64,000 nucleotides of DNA, from contig NZ_JBIMSN010000003.1 in NCBI RefSeq assembly GCF_043944905.1, forward strand, positions 130,176 through 194,175. The letters are read 5' to 3'. This DNA is from Antrihabitans spumae. Lineage in GTDB: Bacteria; Actinomycetota; Actinomycetes; Mycobacteriales; Mycobacteriaceae. This document shows positions 8,004-16,218 of the stretch, piece after piece (within the stretch, counting starts at the first letter, position 1; each line of letters opens with the position of its first letter). A program made the translations under genes and the position numbers. The notes under the pieces are model-generated. The model saw only the letters and a list, made by a program, of their open reading frames with translations. It did no database searches and was not told the DNA's origin.

Positions 8004-9122
8004 GTGAAGCTCAACCGATCCGGTGCTGCCCTGAGCCTGTTCGCAGCCAGCACTCTGATTCTTTCCGCGTGTGGCAGCGACAACAACGCGCCAAGCTCGT
8101 CGAACGGTGCCTCGGGTGACACATCCAACGTGCAGTGCGGCGGCAAGTCGTCCCTGAAGGCAAGTGGCTCGACCGCACAAGCCAACGCAATGACCAGGTT
8201 CGTCAATGCCTACGAGCAGGCATGCAGTGGGCAGACCCTCAACTACACCTCCAACGGCTCAGGCGCGGGCGTCACCGAATTCATCGGTAAGCAGACCGAC
8301 ATCGGTGGATCCGACTCACCGCTGTCGGCTTCCAAGGGCGAGTACGACAAAGCCAAAACCCGTTGCGGCTCCGACGCGTGGAACCTGCCGGTCGTGTTCG
8401 GTCCCCTCGCGGTGACGTACAACGTGGAGGGTGTCGACAACCTCGTCCTCGACGGACCGACGACTGCCAAGATCTTCAACGGCACGATCAAGACGTGGGA
8501 CGACGCAGCGATCAAAGCTCTGAACGAAGGCGCGTCACTGCCTGCGGAAGAAATCAATGTGATCTTCCGCAACGACGAGTCCGGCACCACCGATAACTTC
8601 CAGCAGTACCTGGAGGCCGCATCCGACGGTGCGTGGGGTAAGGGCGCAGGTAAGGGCTTTGCCGGCGGCGTAGGCGAAGGTGCAAAGGGTAACGAGGGCA
8701 CCTCGGCCGCTGTCAAGAACACGGAGGGCGCGATCACGTACAACGAGTGGTCCTACGCTCAGTCGCAGAACCTCAGCACCGCCAAGATCGTGACGTCCGC
8801 TGGACCGGACGCCGTGGAGATCAGCACCGAGACGGTCGGAAAGACCATCGCAGGCGCCAAGATCAAGGGCGAGGGCAACGACCTGGTCCTCGACACGTCG
8901 TCGTTCTACAAGCCGACCGAAGCCGGTTCGTACCCGATCGTTCTCGCGACCTACGAAATCGTGTGCTCCAAGTACCCGGACGCCGAGGTTGGCACCGCCG
9001 TCAAGGCATTCCTGCAGTCGACGATCGGAGCGGGCCAGGAAGGTCTGACCGACAACGGCTACATTCCGCTGCCCGAAGCCTTCCAAGCGAAGCTTTCCGC
9101 AGCTGTCAACGCGATTTCCTGA
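8004..9122 (+). CDS. pstS: Phosphate-binding lipoprotein PstS
   Basis: High-affinity phosphate receptor of the Pst ABC importer, anchored outside the membrane (372 aa). The signal peptide ends in the lipobox LSAC (Cys about 23). Phosphate-contacting segments typical of PstS are visible: SGSTAQ near residue 53, NGSGAG near 81, and GGSDSPL/RNDESGTT further on. The GTG start has AAGGAG upstream. It is the first gene of pstSCAB and lies behind a Pho-type repeat. Arsenate is the classic competing ligand, which is relevant given the arsenic genes on both sides. Confidence 0.95.
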   Translation: MKLNRSGAALSLFAASTLILSACGSDNNAPSSSNGASGDTSNVQCGGKSSLKASGSTAQANAMTRFVNAYEQACSGQTLNYTSNGSGAGVTEFIGKQTDIGGSDSPLSASKGEYDKAKTRCGSDAWNLPVVFGPLAVTYNVEGVDNLVLDGPTTAKIFNGTIKTWDDAAIKALNEGASLPAEEINVIFRNDESGTTDNFQQYLEAASDGAWGKGAGKGFAGGVGEGAKGNEGTSAAVKNTEGAITYNEWSYAQSQNLSTAKIVTSAGPDAVEISTETVGKTIAGAKIKGEGNDLVLDTSSFYKPTEAGSYPIVLATYEIVCSKYPDAEVGTAVKAFLQSTIGAGQEGLTDNGYIPLPEAFQAKLSAAVNAIS

Positions 9123-9137
9123 CCGAAAGTCCAACCG

Positions 9138-10202
9138 ATGGCCCTCCAGCCCGAAGTAACCCGTTCCTCGGGGTCGTCGCATAGTGCGACGACCCCGGGG
9201 GCGGGCGGAAAGATTCCCGGCATGCCCAATGACAGCGGTACAAAGCCGCCAACCGTTTCGACGACTCTGGGAGCGGGCTCTCGGCAAGTCGGCGACAAAG
9301 TCTTCAAGTGGGTCGCCACGACCGCCGGCGCGACGATTGTCGCTGCGATCGGCCTTATCGCGGTGTTCCTGCTGATCCGCGCTATTCCTTCTCTGCAGGC
9401 GAACAACGCCAACTTCTTCACGAGCAACGAATTTCTTACTTCCGACGAAACCAATATGCGTTTCGGCATTCGTGACCTGCTGACAGTCACTGTGCTCAGT
9501 TCGGTGTTCGCTCTGCTTATCGCTGTGCCCATCGCGGTGGGAATTGCGTTGTTCCTCACCAGGTATGCGCCGCCGCGGCTATCGCGGCCGTTCAGTTCGG
9601 TTATCGACCTACTCGCCGCCGTGCCCTCGATCGTGTTCGGGCTGTGGGGCATATTCGTCTTGGCGCCGCAGTTGGAGCCAGTAGCGACGTTCCTCAACGA
9701 GAATCTCGGCTGGTTCTTTTTGTTCTCGGAGGGCAATGTGTCCGTTGCCGGCGGTGGAACGATCTTCACAGCCGGAATCGTTCTCGCCGTCATGATTCTG
9801 CCGATCATCACATCGGTCACCCGAGAAGTGTTCCGGCAAACGCCTACATCGCAGATCGAGGCTGCCCAAGCGCTCGGTGCCACGAAGTGGGAAGTGGTTC
9901 GGATGACCGTTCTTCCCTTCGGCCGAAGTGGCATCATCGCGGCGTCGATGCTCGGACTCGGTCGCGCCCTCGGCGAGACAGTGGCTGTGCTGATCATTCT
10001 GCGGTCGGCTGCGGAGGCCGCTCATTGGTCGCTGTTCGACGGCGGTTACACCTTTGCTTCGAAAATCGCCTCGGCTGCAGCGGAATTCAGTGCTCCGCTC
10101 CCCACCGGTGCGTACATCGCCGCCGGATTCGTGTTGTTCGCCCTGACCTTTGTCGTCAATGCGGCAGCACGGGCAATCGCAGGCGGAAAGGTTAACGGAT
10201 GA
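9138..10202 (+). CDS. pstC: Phosphate ABC transporter permease PstC
   Basis: Inner-membrane permease (354 aa) pairing with PstA. Six membrane segments are expected; a long hydrophilic N-terminus of about 50 residues precedes the first. The permease coupling loop EAAQALGATKWEVV (about residues 242-255) contacts PstB. The first ATG is taken, but it has only a weak ribosome site, and ATG 9222 would give a length nearer that of relatives. The stop overlaps the pstA start (ATGA). Confidence 0.93.
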   Translation: MALQPEVTRSSGSSHSATTPGAGGKIPGMPNDSGTKPPTVSTTLGAGSRQVGDKVFKWVATTAGATIVAAIGLIAVFLLIRAIPSLQANNANFFTSNEFLTSDETNMRFGIRDLLTVTVLSSVFALLIAVPIAVGIALFLTRYAPPRLSRPFSSVIDLLAAVPSIVFGLWGIFVLAPQLEPVATFLNENLGWFFLFSEGNVSVAGGGTIFTAGIVLAVMILPIITSVTREVFRQTPTSQIEAAQALGATKWEVVRMTVLPFGRSGIIAASMLGLGRALGETVAVLIILRSAAEAAHWSLFDGGYTFASKIASAAAEFSAPLPTGAYIAAGFVLFALTFVVNAAARAIAGGKVNG

Positions 10203-11107
10203 GTACAGGCACCTCCCTGGTCGACAGCCCGATCAAGTCGCCGGTTTTCAAGCACGTGAGTACTACTCGTCGGATCAAGAACAACGTCGCTACCGGAGTT
10301 GTCGTCAGCGCGTTCGGAATCGCGCTGATCCCGCTGCTGTGGGTTTTGTACACAGTGATCGAAAAGGGTTGGCGCGGCGTCACGTCCTCGGGTTGGTGGA
10401 CGAACTCGCTGCAGGGCGTCCTCCCCGAGCAATTCGCGGGAGGCATCTATCACGCGCTGTACGGCACGCTGGTGCAGGCCGGTATTGCTGCCATCATTGC
10501 CGTGCCGTTGGGTTTGATGGCAGCGGTCTATCTCGTCGAGTACGGCACCGGCCGATTGGCCCGCGTCACCACCTTCATGGTGGATGTGCTTGCAGGTGTT
10601 CCTTCGATTGTCGCGGCGCTGTTCGTCTTCAGCCTGTGGATCACGACATTCGGTTTCACACAGAGCGCGTTCGCTGTGTCTTTGGCACTCGTTCTGCTGA
10701 TGTTGCCGGTTGTTGTGCGATCAGCTGAGGAAATGCTGAAGCTGGTTCCCGACGAGTTGCGCGAAGCGTCCTACGCGTTGGGAATCCCGAAGTGGAAGAC
10801 GATCGTTCGCATCGTTGTCCCTACTGCTGCACCGGGCATCATCAGCGGAATCTTGCTGGCGGTCGCGCGCATCATCGGTGAGACCGCGCCGGTGCTGATC
10901 CTCGTGGGGTACAGCAGGTCGATCAATTTCGATGTATTCGACGGCAATATGGCGTCGCTCCCGTTGTTGATCTACACGGAGCTGACGAACCCCCTGGCGG
11001 CGGGCCAATTGCGTGTGTGGGGTGCGGCACTGACGTTGATCATCGTCGTCGCGCTGCTCAACGTTCTCGCCGCCATTGCAACTCGACTCTTGACCGCCAA
11101 GCGTTAG
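10199..11107 (+). CDS. pstA: Phosphate ABC transporter permease PstA
   Basis: Second permease of the Pst importer (302 aa) with six hydrophobic segments. The coupling-helix motif REASYALGIPKWKTI lies near residues 188-202, and the conserved RIIGETAPVL stretch near 224-233. ATG overlaps the pstC stop, so the two permeases are made in step. Together with PstC it forms the phosphate channel driven by PstB. Confidence 0.94.
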   Translation: MSTGTSLVDSPIKSPVFKHVSTTRRIKNNVATGVVVSAFGIALIPLLWVLYTVIEKGWRGVTSSGWWTNSLQGVLPEQFAGGIYHALYGTLVQAGIAAIIAVPLGLMAAVYLVEYGTGRLARVTTFMVDVLAGVPSIVAALFVFSLWITTFGFTQSAFAVSLALVLLMLPVVVRSAEEMLKLVPDELREASYALGIPKWKTIVRIVVPTAAPGIISGILLAVARIIGETAPVLILVGYSRSINFDVFDGNMASLPLLIYTELTNPLAAGQLRVWGAALTLIIVVALLNVLAAIATRLLTAKR

Positions 11108-11127
11108 ACCCGACGGGAACATGTGAC

Positions 11128-11904
11128 ATGGCTAAACGGATCGACATCAAAGATCTCGACATCTACTACGGCTCCTTCCAGGCTGTGCAATCAGTCAGTC
11201 TGGCGGTGCCTCCCCGCAACGTAACCGCCCTGATCGGGCCGTCAGGCTGTGGCAAGTCCACCGTGCTGCGCTCGCTCAACCGGATGCACGAAGTGACACC
11301 TGGAGCCCGCGTCGAAGGCTCGGTTCTGCTCGATGGCGAAGACATCTACGGATCTCAGGTCGATGCCGTGGGAGTGCGCCGCACTATCGGCATGGTATTT
11401 CAGCGACCTAACCCTTTCCCGACGATGTCCATCAAGGACAACGTGGTCGCGGGCCTGAAGCTGCAGGGCGAGCGGAACAAAAAGCAGCTTGACGAGGTGG
11501 CCGAGCGGTCGCTTCGCGGGGCAAACCTGTGGAACGAGGTCAAGGATCGCCTCGACAAGCCGGGCGGTGGGCTGTCAGGTGGCCAGCAGCAACGTCTGTG
11601 CATCGCGCGCGCCATCGCGGTGTCGCCCGACGTGCTTCTCATGGATGAGCCGTGTTCGGCACTCGACCCGATTTCGACGCTCGCGATCGAGGACCTGATC
11701 TCGGAGTTGAAAAAGGATTACACGATCGTCATCGTCACGCACAACATGCAACAGGCTGCGCGAGTCAGCGATCAGACTGCTTTCTTCAACCTGGCCGCGA
11801 CTGGTCAGCCCGGAAAGCTGATCGAAGTCAACGACACGGAAAAGATCTTCTCGAATCCTGACGTCAAGGCAACGGAAGACTACATTTCCGGGCGGTTCGG
11901 CTAA
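11128..11904 (+). CDS. pstB: Phosphate ABC transporter ATPase PstB
   Basis: Cytoplasmic ATPase of the Pst importer, 258 aa, the standard length. Walker A GPSGCGKS (about 38-45), Q-loop VFQRPNPFP, signature LSGGQQQR (about 151-158), Walker B LLMDEP and the H-loop VTHNMQQA are all intact. ATG 11128 gives the family N-terminus. Just upstream, at 11121, an ATG is followed at once by TGA; this start-stop pair lies between pstA and pstB. No phoU follows, unlike many pst operons. Confidence 0.95.
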   Translation: MAKRIDIKDLDIYYGSFQAVQSVSLAVPPRNVTALIGPSGCGKSTVLRSLNRMHEVTPGARVEGSVLLDGEDIYGSQVDAVGVRRTIGMVFQRPNPFPTMSIKDNVVAGLKLQGERNKKQLDEVAERSLRGANLWNEVKDRLDKPGGGLSGGQQQRLCIARAIAVSPDVLLMDEPCSALDPISTLAIEDLISELKKDYTIVIVTHNMQQAARVSDQTAFFNLAATGQPGKLIEVNDTEKIFSNPDVKATEDYISGRFG

Positions 11905-11996
11905 ACGTCGTGCAGGCGCCCATGCGGCTTGTTCGGTTTTCAAGAGAAAGGGGGGTCCGCGGGGTTGACCATCGAGATGGGTCGGACGGTGACACC

Positions 11997-12704
11997 ATGG
12001 GTATCGGGTCGCTCGTGACGTCCGATAAACGACAAGGTCCGCTACTGCTGACCGATTCGGACCCCGCGACCGCCACCGACTTGATCGACGCTGCTGCACG
12101 ACTGGGTGTTCGCACCATATGGTGCCGTGACGGAGCGCACGCGCTGCTTGCGGTCGGCGCGGAAGCGCCGACGCTGTTGGTTATCGCCGCGAATACCGGA
12201 ACGGTCGACGCTACGCAGGTGTCGGCGGCTGTCCGCAGCCATTCCGGTATTCCGATCCTGGTCGGCGCAGGACCGGGGGAAGACGAGCTCGCCGCCAGAG
12301 CGTTGGCGGCAGGCGCATCGGCCGTCATCGCGCGGCCCTATGACATTGCCGCAATCGTTGCCTTCGCTGGGGACGTAGGAAATCGCGAAAAAGCGCAGAA
12401 AGTGTTTACGGCGGGCCCGATACACGTCGACAGGCGGTGTTATGAGACGCGAGTACGCGGACGCGATGTCCAGCTGACTCAGCGCGAACTCGAGCTGTTG
12501 GTGTTTCTGATCGAATGCCGAGGACGGGTCGCGAGTCAAGAAGAGATCAGTCGCGCCGTGTGGGGGCACTCTTCCGATACGAACACCGTCGCCGTGCACA
12601 TCAGGAGATTGCGAGAGAAGCTCGGACCCGATCCGGAGCACGGGCAGTTCATTCGAACGATTCGCGGAGTCGGCTACCGACTGGCGCCGTCTGTCTGCGC
12701 GTGA
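11997..12704 (+). CDS. OmpR/PhoB-like winged-helix regulator with degenerate receiver
   Basis: DNA-binding protein (235 aa from ATG 11997; GTG 12015 is also possible). The C-terminal domain is a clear Trans_reg_C winged helix (LTQRELELLVFLI through HIRRLREKLGPDP to IRTIRGVGYRL, about residues 155-230). The N-terminal part follows the receiver pattern, but the strand that should end in the phosphorylated Asp reads LLVIAANTG, so the acceptor is missing, as in atypical receivers. It lies 92 bases after pstB and probably belongs to the pst transcript. Phosphorylation-independent control of phosphate or neighbouring genes is inferred. Confidence 0.8.
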   Translation: MGIGSLVTSDKRQGPLLLTDSDPATATDLIDAAARLGVRTIWCRDGAHALLAVGAEAPTLLVIAANTGTVDATQVSAAVRSHSGIPILVGAGPGEDELAARALAAGASAVIARPYDIAAIVAFAGDVGNREKAQKVFTAGPIHVDRRCYETRVRGRDVQLTQRELELLVFLIECRGRVASQEEISRAVWGHSSDTNTVAVHIRRLREKLGPDPEHGQFIRTIRGVGYRLAPSVCA

Positions 12705-13798
12705 TCGATTCGTCGAAAGCAATGTCGTCCGGTGACGACGGTTGGCAGATCGGACTGTCGGCCTTGTCGCGTTTCCTCGAGGTCCGTGGCTCGGTCCTGG
12801 GCGTAACCGCTCGAAATCGCGTCGGTGGGTTCGATCTCGGACGGTGGATCATCCAGTGCCGCAAAGATTATTGGGACGGTCAACTCGAAAACGACCGCGT
12901 CGACACCCTGGAAGGCCTGGCCGGCTGGAATTGGGGTGTGGCACCGAAGAAGTGCTGGCGCAGCTTTCTTCTGCTCCTGCAGTCGTACGTCGCCGAGAAT
13001 GGCACAACTGTTCTCGGCGCGAGTGGAATCGTGCGCGGACACGATCTGGATGCCTGGATGTCCGTGCAGCGCAAGCAGTATTCCGCAGGCACTCTGACGC
13101 CATCGCGTGCAGCTCTACTCGAGGCAATGCCCGACTGGGATTGGGACGGCACAACGCACAGATGGCAGCGTGGAATTTCTCTTGCAGGTTCCTTCTTGGG
13201 CGAGCACGGACATCTGGATGTCGCTCGCGACTACCGGGTCGCCGACAGCTATCCACTCGGGCAATGGGTGCACCGCTGCCGTGAGGATTACCGCGCGGGT
13301 ACTCTCCCCGCTTACCGCTGCGAAGAATTGGAATCGCTGTCAGGTTGGACGTGGGGCCGCCATCAGCAGGGCTGGGTCGACGGTATCAAGGCTCTGCGCA
13401 GTTTCACAGAATCCACAGGGTCCGCGCAACCAGCGCAGCGGTTAGTCTACGAGGGCTTTCGGCTCGGGCTGTGGGCCAACGAACGCAGAGCTGAGTACAA
13501 GCGAGGAAGCCTTGCACCGGAACGCGTTTCCGCGTTGGAAGCTCTGCCGGGATGGAGTTGGGATCCGCTCGCGCAGAAATGGCGCGAAGGCTGGGACGCC
13601 TTGGTGGCCTATTCCGCGGATCGTGGTCACGCACACCCGACTCGTACGGAGACGTTCGACAGCTATCCAGTCGGGGAGTGGGTGCGCGCCCAACGCACGG
13701 CTTACCGGAACGGTCGGCTCTCCGAGGATCGCCGGATCCGCTTCGAGTCCTTGCCGGAGTGGTGGTGGGCTCCGCCAGCCGGGCGCGGCTCCGTTTGA
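12701..13798 (+). CDS. Protein of five tandem helicase-associated (HA) domains
   Basis: About 365 aa made almost entirely of five repeats of 65-66 residues, each following the helicase-associated domain pattern (PF03457 type): W at the start, a mid-repeat LGxW, an R-x-x-Y, then LExLPGWxW at the end. Repeats span roughly 14-79, 84-149, 153-218, 222-286 and 290-355. In other proteins this domain follows a DEAD/SNF2-type helicase and probably binds nucleic acid; here no helicase is present. GTG 12701 overlaps the regulator's stop (GTGA), implying co-translation; ATG 12722 is an alternative start. Function unknown. Confidence 0.8.
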   Translation: MIDSSKAMSSGDDGWQIGLSALSRFLEVRGSVLGVTARNRVGGFDLGRWIIQCRKDYWDGQLENDRVDTLEGLAGWNWGVAPKKCWRSFLLLLQSYVAENGTTVLGASGIVRGHDLDAWMSVQRKQYSAGTLTPSRAALLEAMPDWDWDGTTHRWQRGISLAGSFLGEHGHLDVARDYRVADSYPLGQWVHRCREDYRAGTLPAYRCEELESLSGWTWGRHQQGWVDGIKALRSFTESTGSAQPAQRLVYEGFRLGLWANERRAEYKRGSLAPERVSALEALPGWSWDPLAQKWREGWDALVAYSADRGHAHPTRTETFDSYPVGEWVRAQRTAYRNGRLSEDRRIRFESLPEWWWAPPAGRGSV

Positions 13799-13826
13799 CC
13801 AACCCATCGAAGTCCGTCAATATAGA
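13795..13826 (+). promoter_or_regulatory. Putative promoter of the arsR-acr3 operon
   Basis: TTGACC (13795-13800) and TATAGA (13821-13826) resemble -35 and -10 boxes, although the 20-base spacing is long (AATATA at 13819 gives 18). The -10 lies 3 bases before the arsR ATG and no ribosome site is seen, so the message could be leaderless or nearly so. An imperfect dyad (GTC-aatata-GAC) covers the -10 and could bind ArsR. Confidence 0.4.
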
Positions 13827-13829
13827 CAC

Positions 13830-14201
13830 ATGTCGAAACAAGCTGAATCACCCGACCTGCTCGGGGTTCGCTGTTCACCGTTGGTCGGAACGCCACTGAC
13901 GGTGGCTCAGGCGGACGGATTGGCAACGGTGTTCAAAGCGCTCGCCGATCCAGTGCGTCTGCGCCTGTTCAGCCTGGTTGCCAGCCACGACGGCGGTGAA
14001 GCCTGCGTGTGCGATATCTCTGCCGACTTCGACGTCTCGCAGCCGACGATTTCCCATCACCTCAAGGTGTTGAAAGAAGCCGGCCTCCTGATCTCCGAGC
14101 GCCGCGCCACCTGGGTCTACTACCGCGTCACACCGGGTGCGCTCGAAGCACTGTCGACGGTCCTGGTTGCTCGCGACATTCGCGTCGAGGTGAGCGCATG
14201 A
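13830..14201 (+). CDS. arsR: Arsenic-responsive repressor ArsR
   Basis: Winged-helix metalloregulator of 123 aa. The As(III)/Sb(III)-binding signature is intact: ACVCDI near residues 56-61, followed by the recognition helix SQPTISHHLKVLKEAG. Arsenite binding would release the promoter. It is the first gene of arsR-acr3-arsC-arsC, and its stop overlaps the acr3 start (ATGA). It differs from the ArsR-phosphatase fusion at 7090-7785, which lacks the cysteine pair. Confidence 0.92.
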   Translation: MSKQAESPDLLGVRCSPLVGTPLTVAQADGLATVFKALADPVRLRLFSLVASHDGGEACVCDISADFDVSQPTISHHLKVLKEAGLLISERRATWVYYRVTPGALEALSTVLVARDIRVEVSA

Positions 14202-15292
14202 GCACGTCGGAAGTCACGAACGAACACCCTGCCGTCGTAGGAAAATTGTCTACGCTCGATCGCCTCCTGCCCATCTGGATCGGCATCGCGATGGTCGTCG
14301 GGCTGCTGTTGGGCCGGCTGATTCCTGGCCTGAACACAGCGCTGGAAAAGGTTCAGATCGACGGTATTTCGCTGCCGATCGCGCTCGGGCTGCTCATCAT
14401 GATGTACCCGGTGCTGGCGAAGGTGCGCTACGACCGGCTCGACTCTGTTACCGGTGACCGCAGGCTACTCATCAGCTCGTTGGCGCTGAACTGGGTGCTC
14501 GGTCCGGCACTGATGTTCGCGCTCGCGTGGCTGATGTTGCCTGATCTGCCGGAATACCGAACCGGTCTGATCATCGTCGGTCTCGCTCGGTGTATCGCGA
14601 TGGTCATCATCTGGAACGACCTAGCGTGTGGAGACCGTGAGGCAGCTGCGGTACTCGTCGCGCTGAACTCGATCTTCCAGGTATTTATGTTCGCGCTGCT
14701 CGGATGGTTCTACCTCTCGGTCCTGCCTGGCTGGCTCGGGTTGGAACAGACGACGATCGACACATCGCCATGGCAGATTGCGAAGTCTGTGCTGATCTTC
14801 CTCGGCATACCGCTCCTCGCCGGGTACCTGTCACGACGCTTCGGGGAGAAGGCGAAGGGGCGAGACTGGTACGAGTCGAAATTCATTCCGACGATCGGTC
14901 CGTGGGCGCTCTACGGTCTGCTGTTCACCATCGTGATTCTCTTTGCGCTGCAGGGTGATCAGATCACCAGCCGACCTCTGGACGTGGTGCGAATCGCACT
15001 GCCCCTGCTTGCCTATTTCGCCGTCATGTGGGGTGGTGGCTACGCGCTCGGTGCGGTACTCGGACTCGGCTACCGACGAACCACGACGCTGGCCTTCACC
15101 GCGGCGGGCAACAACTTCGAACTTGCCATCGCAGTGGCAATCGCAACATACGGTGCGACGTCCGGACAAGCTCTCGCAGGCGTAGTCGGACCGCTCATCG
15201 AAGTGCCCGTGCTGGTCGGTCTGGTCTACGTCTCCCTCGCGCTGCGCAGGCGGTTCCGGGACGAAGCCGCTTCCGATATTCCTCAATCCTGA
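14198..15292 (+). CDS. arsB: Arsenite efflux permease ACR3
   Basis: Membrane carrier of the Acr3/BART family (364 aa) that exports arsenite driven by the proton gradient. About ten hydrophobic segments are visible. The conserved membrane cysteine essential in Acr3 lies in GLARCIAMVIIWNDLACGD (about residues 129-147). Often annotated arsB although unrelated to the ArsB family. Start overlaps the arsR stop, and two arsenate-reductase genes follow. Confidence 0.93.
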   Translation: MSTSEVTNEHPAVVGKLSTLDRLLPIWIGIAMVVGLLLGRLIPGLNTALEKVQIDGISLPIALGLLIMMYPVLAKVRYDRLDSVTGDRRLLISSLALNWVLGPALMFALAWLMLPDLPEYRTGLIIVGLARCIAMVIIWNDLACGDREAAAVLVALNSIFQVFMFALLGWFYLSVLPGWLGLEQTTIDTSPWQIAKSVLIFLGIPLLAGYLSRRFGEKAKGRDWYESKFIPTIGPWALYGLLFTIVILFALQGDQITSRPLDVVRIALPLLAYFAVMWGGGYALGAVLGLGYRRTTTLAFTAAGNNFELAIAVAIATYGATSGQALAGVVGPLIEVPVLVGLVYVSLALRRRFRDEAASDIPQS

Positions 15293-15310
15293 TCGCTGGA
15301 AGGTTTCCCG

Positions 15311-15724
15311 ATGTCGGACAAACTCAGTGTCCTTTTCGTATGTGTACACAACGCCGGCCGATCGCAGATGGCCGCAGGATTTCTCACCAGTCTCGGCGGC
15401 GACGGCGTGGAGGTCCGCTCGGCCGGGAGCGCTCCCGCCGACTCGGTCAACAAGGCGGCAGTTGCTGCGATGGCAGAAGTTGGCATCGATATCTCGGCGC
15501 AGACGCCGAAGATACTCACCTTCGACGCCGTGGAGACTTCCGACGTCGTGATCACCATGGGGTGTGGCGACGCCTGCCCGGTCTTTCCTGGTGTCACCTA
15601 CCGGGATTGGGCCCTTCCCGATCCGGCAGGGCAGGGGATCGAGGCGGTCCGTCCGATCCGCGACGAGATCAAAAGTCGAGTCGAGGCGTTGCTCGCCGAA
15701 TTCGCCGTCACCGACGCTCGCTGA
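15311..15724 (+). CDS. arsC: Arsenate reductase (LMW-phosphatase type)
   Basis: 137-aa single-domain reductase converting arsenate to arsenite for the Acr3 pump encoded just upstream. P-loop CVHNAGRS (about residues 11-18), and MGCGDACPVFPG (about 83-94) with the additional cysteines of the thiol cascade. It closely matches the catalytic half of the ArsC at 6434-7093. In mycothiol-containing actinobacteria such enzymes use mycothiol/mycoredoxin or thioredoxin; which applies here cannot be told. Confidence 0.92.
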   Translation: MSDKLSVLFVCVHNAGRSQMAAGFLTSLGGDGVEVRSAGSAPADSVNKAAVAAMAEVGIDISAQTPKILTFDAVETSDVVITMGCGDACPVFPGVTYRDWALPDPAGQGIEAVRPIRDEIKSRVEALLAEFAVTDAR

Positions 15725-15756
15725 TTGCCGCCACCGACATGTCGCGAGGAGATGCT

Positions 15757-16194
15757 GTGTCTCGAAAGCCGTCCGTGCTGTTCGTCTGTGTCAAGAACGG
15801 CGGCAAGTCGCAAATGGCTGCGGGGCTGATGCGCAGGGCGGCGGGTGACGCTGTCGACGTGTACTCGGCAGGAACGAAACCGGGCGCAGCGATCAATGAT
15901 CTGGCGGCCGAGTCGTTGCTCGAGGTGGGCGTCGACATCCGTTCCGAAACACCGAAGTCCATCGATCCGCAACTTCTGCTCGACGTCGATCTGGTGGTGA
16001 CCCTCGGCAGGGAGGCCGTTGTGGCAACAGGTCCGGACGTTGTCGTCGTCAATTGGGACACCGACGAACCGTCCGAGCGTGGCATCGACGGGATGGAACG
16101 AATGCGTCTGGTTCGCGACGACATCGCAAGCCACGTCGACAGCCTGCGAACCCAGTTGACCGCCGATACCGGACGACCAGCTCTTGACACTTAG
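15757..16194 (+). CDS. Second ArsC-like LMW-phosphatase, arsenate-mycothiol-transferase type
   Basis: 145-aa protein of the same fold as ArsC. Its P-loop reads CVKNGGKS, with Lys where classical phosphatases have Arg, and the GCGDACP segment is replaced by TLGREAVV, so the resolving cysteines are missing. Single-cysteine enzymes of this kind are reported in actinobacteria as arsenate-mycothiol transferases that need mycoredoxin. GTG 15757 is chosen for the AGGAG five bases upstream; ATG 15739 is in frame. It is the last gene of the ars operon. Confidence 0.82.
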   Translation: MSRKPSVLFVCVKNGGKSQMAAGLMRRAAGDAVDVYSAGTKPGAAINDLAAESLLEVGVDIRSETPKSIDPQLLLDVDLVVTLGREAVVATGPDVVVVNWDTDEPSERGIDGMERMRLVRDDIASHVDSLRTQLTADTGRPALDT

Positions 16195-16218
16195 AGGTCG
16201 ATCGGTTTCTATCTTTGT

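Noticed and set aside
7853..8119. Possible short gene upstream of pstS
   Set aside because: It would cover the pstS leader and the Pho repeat and has no family similarity.
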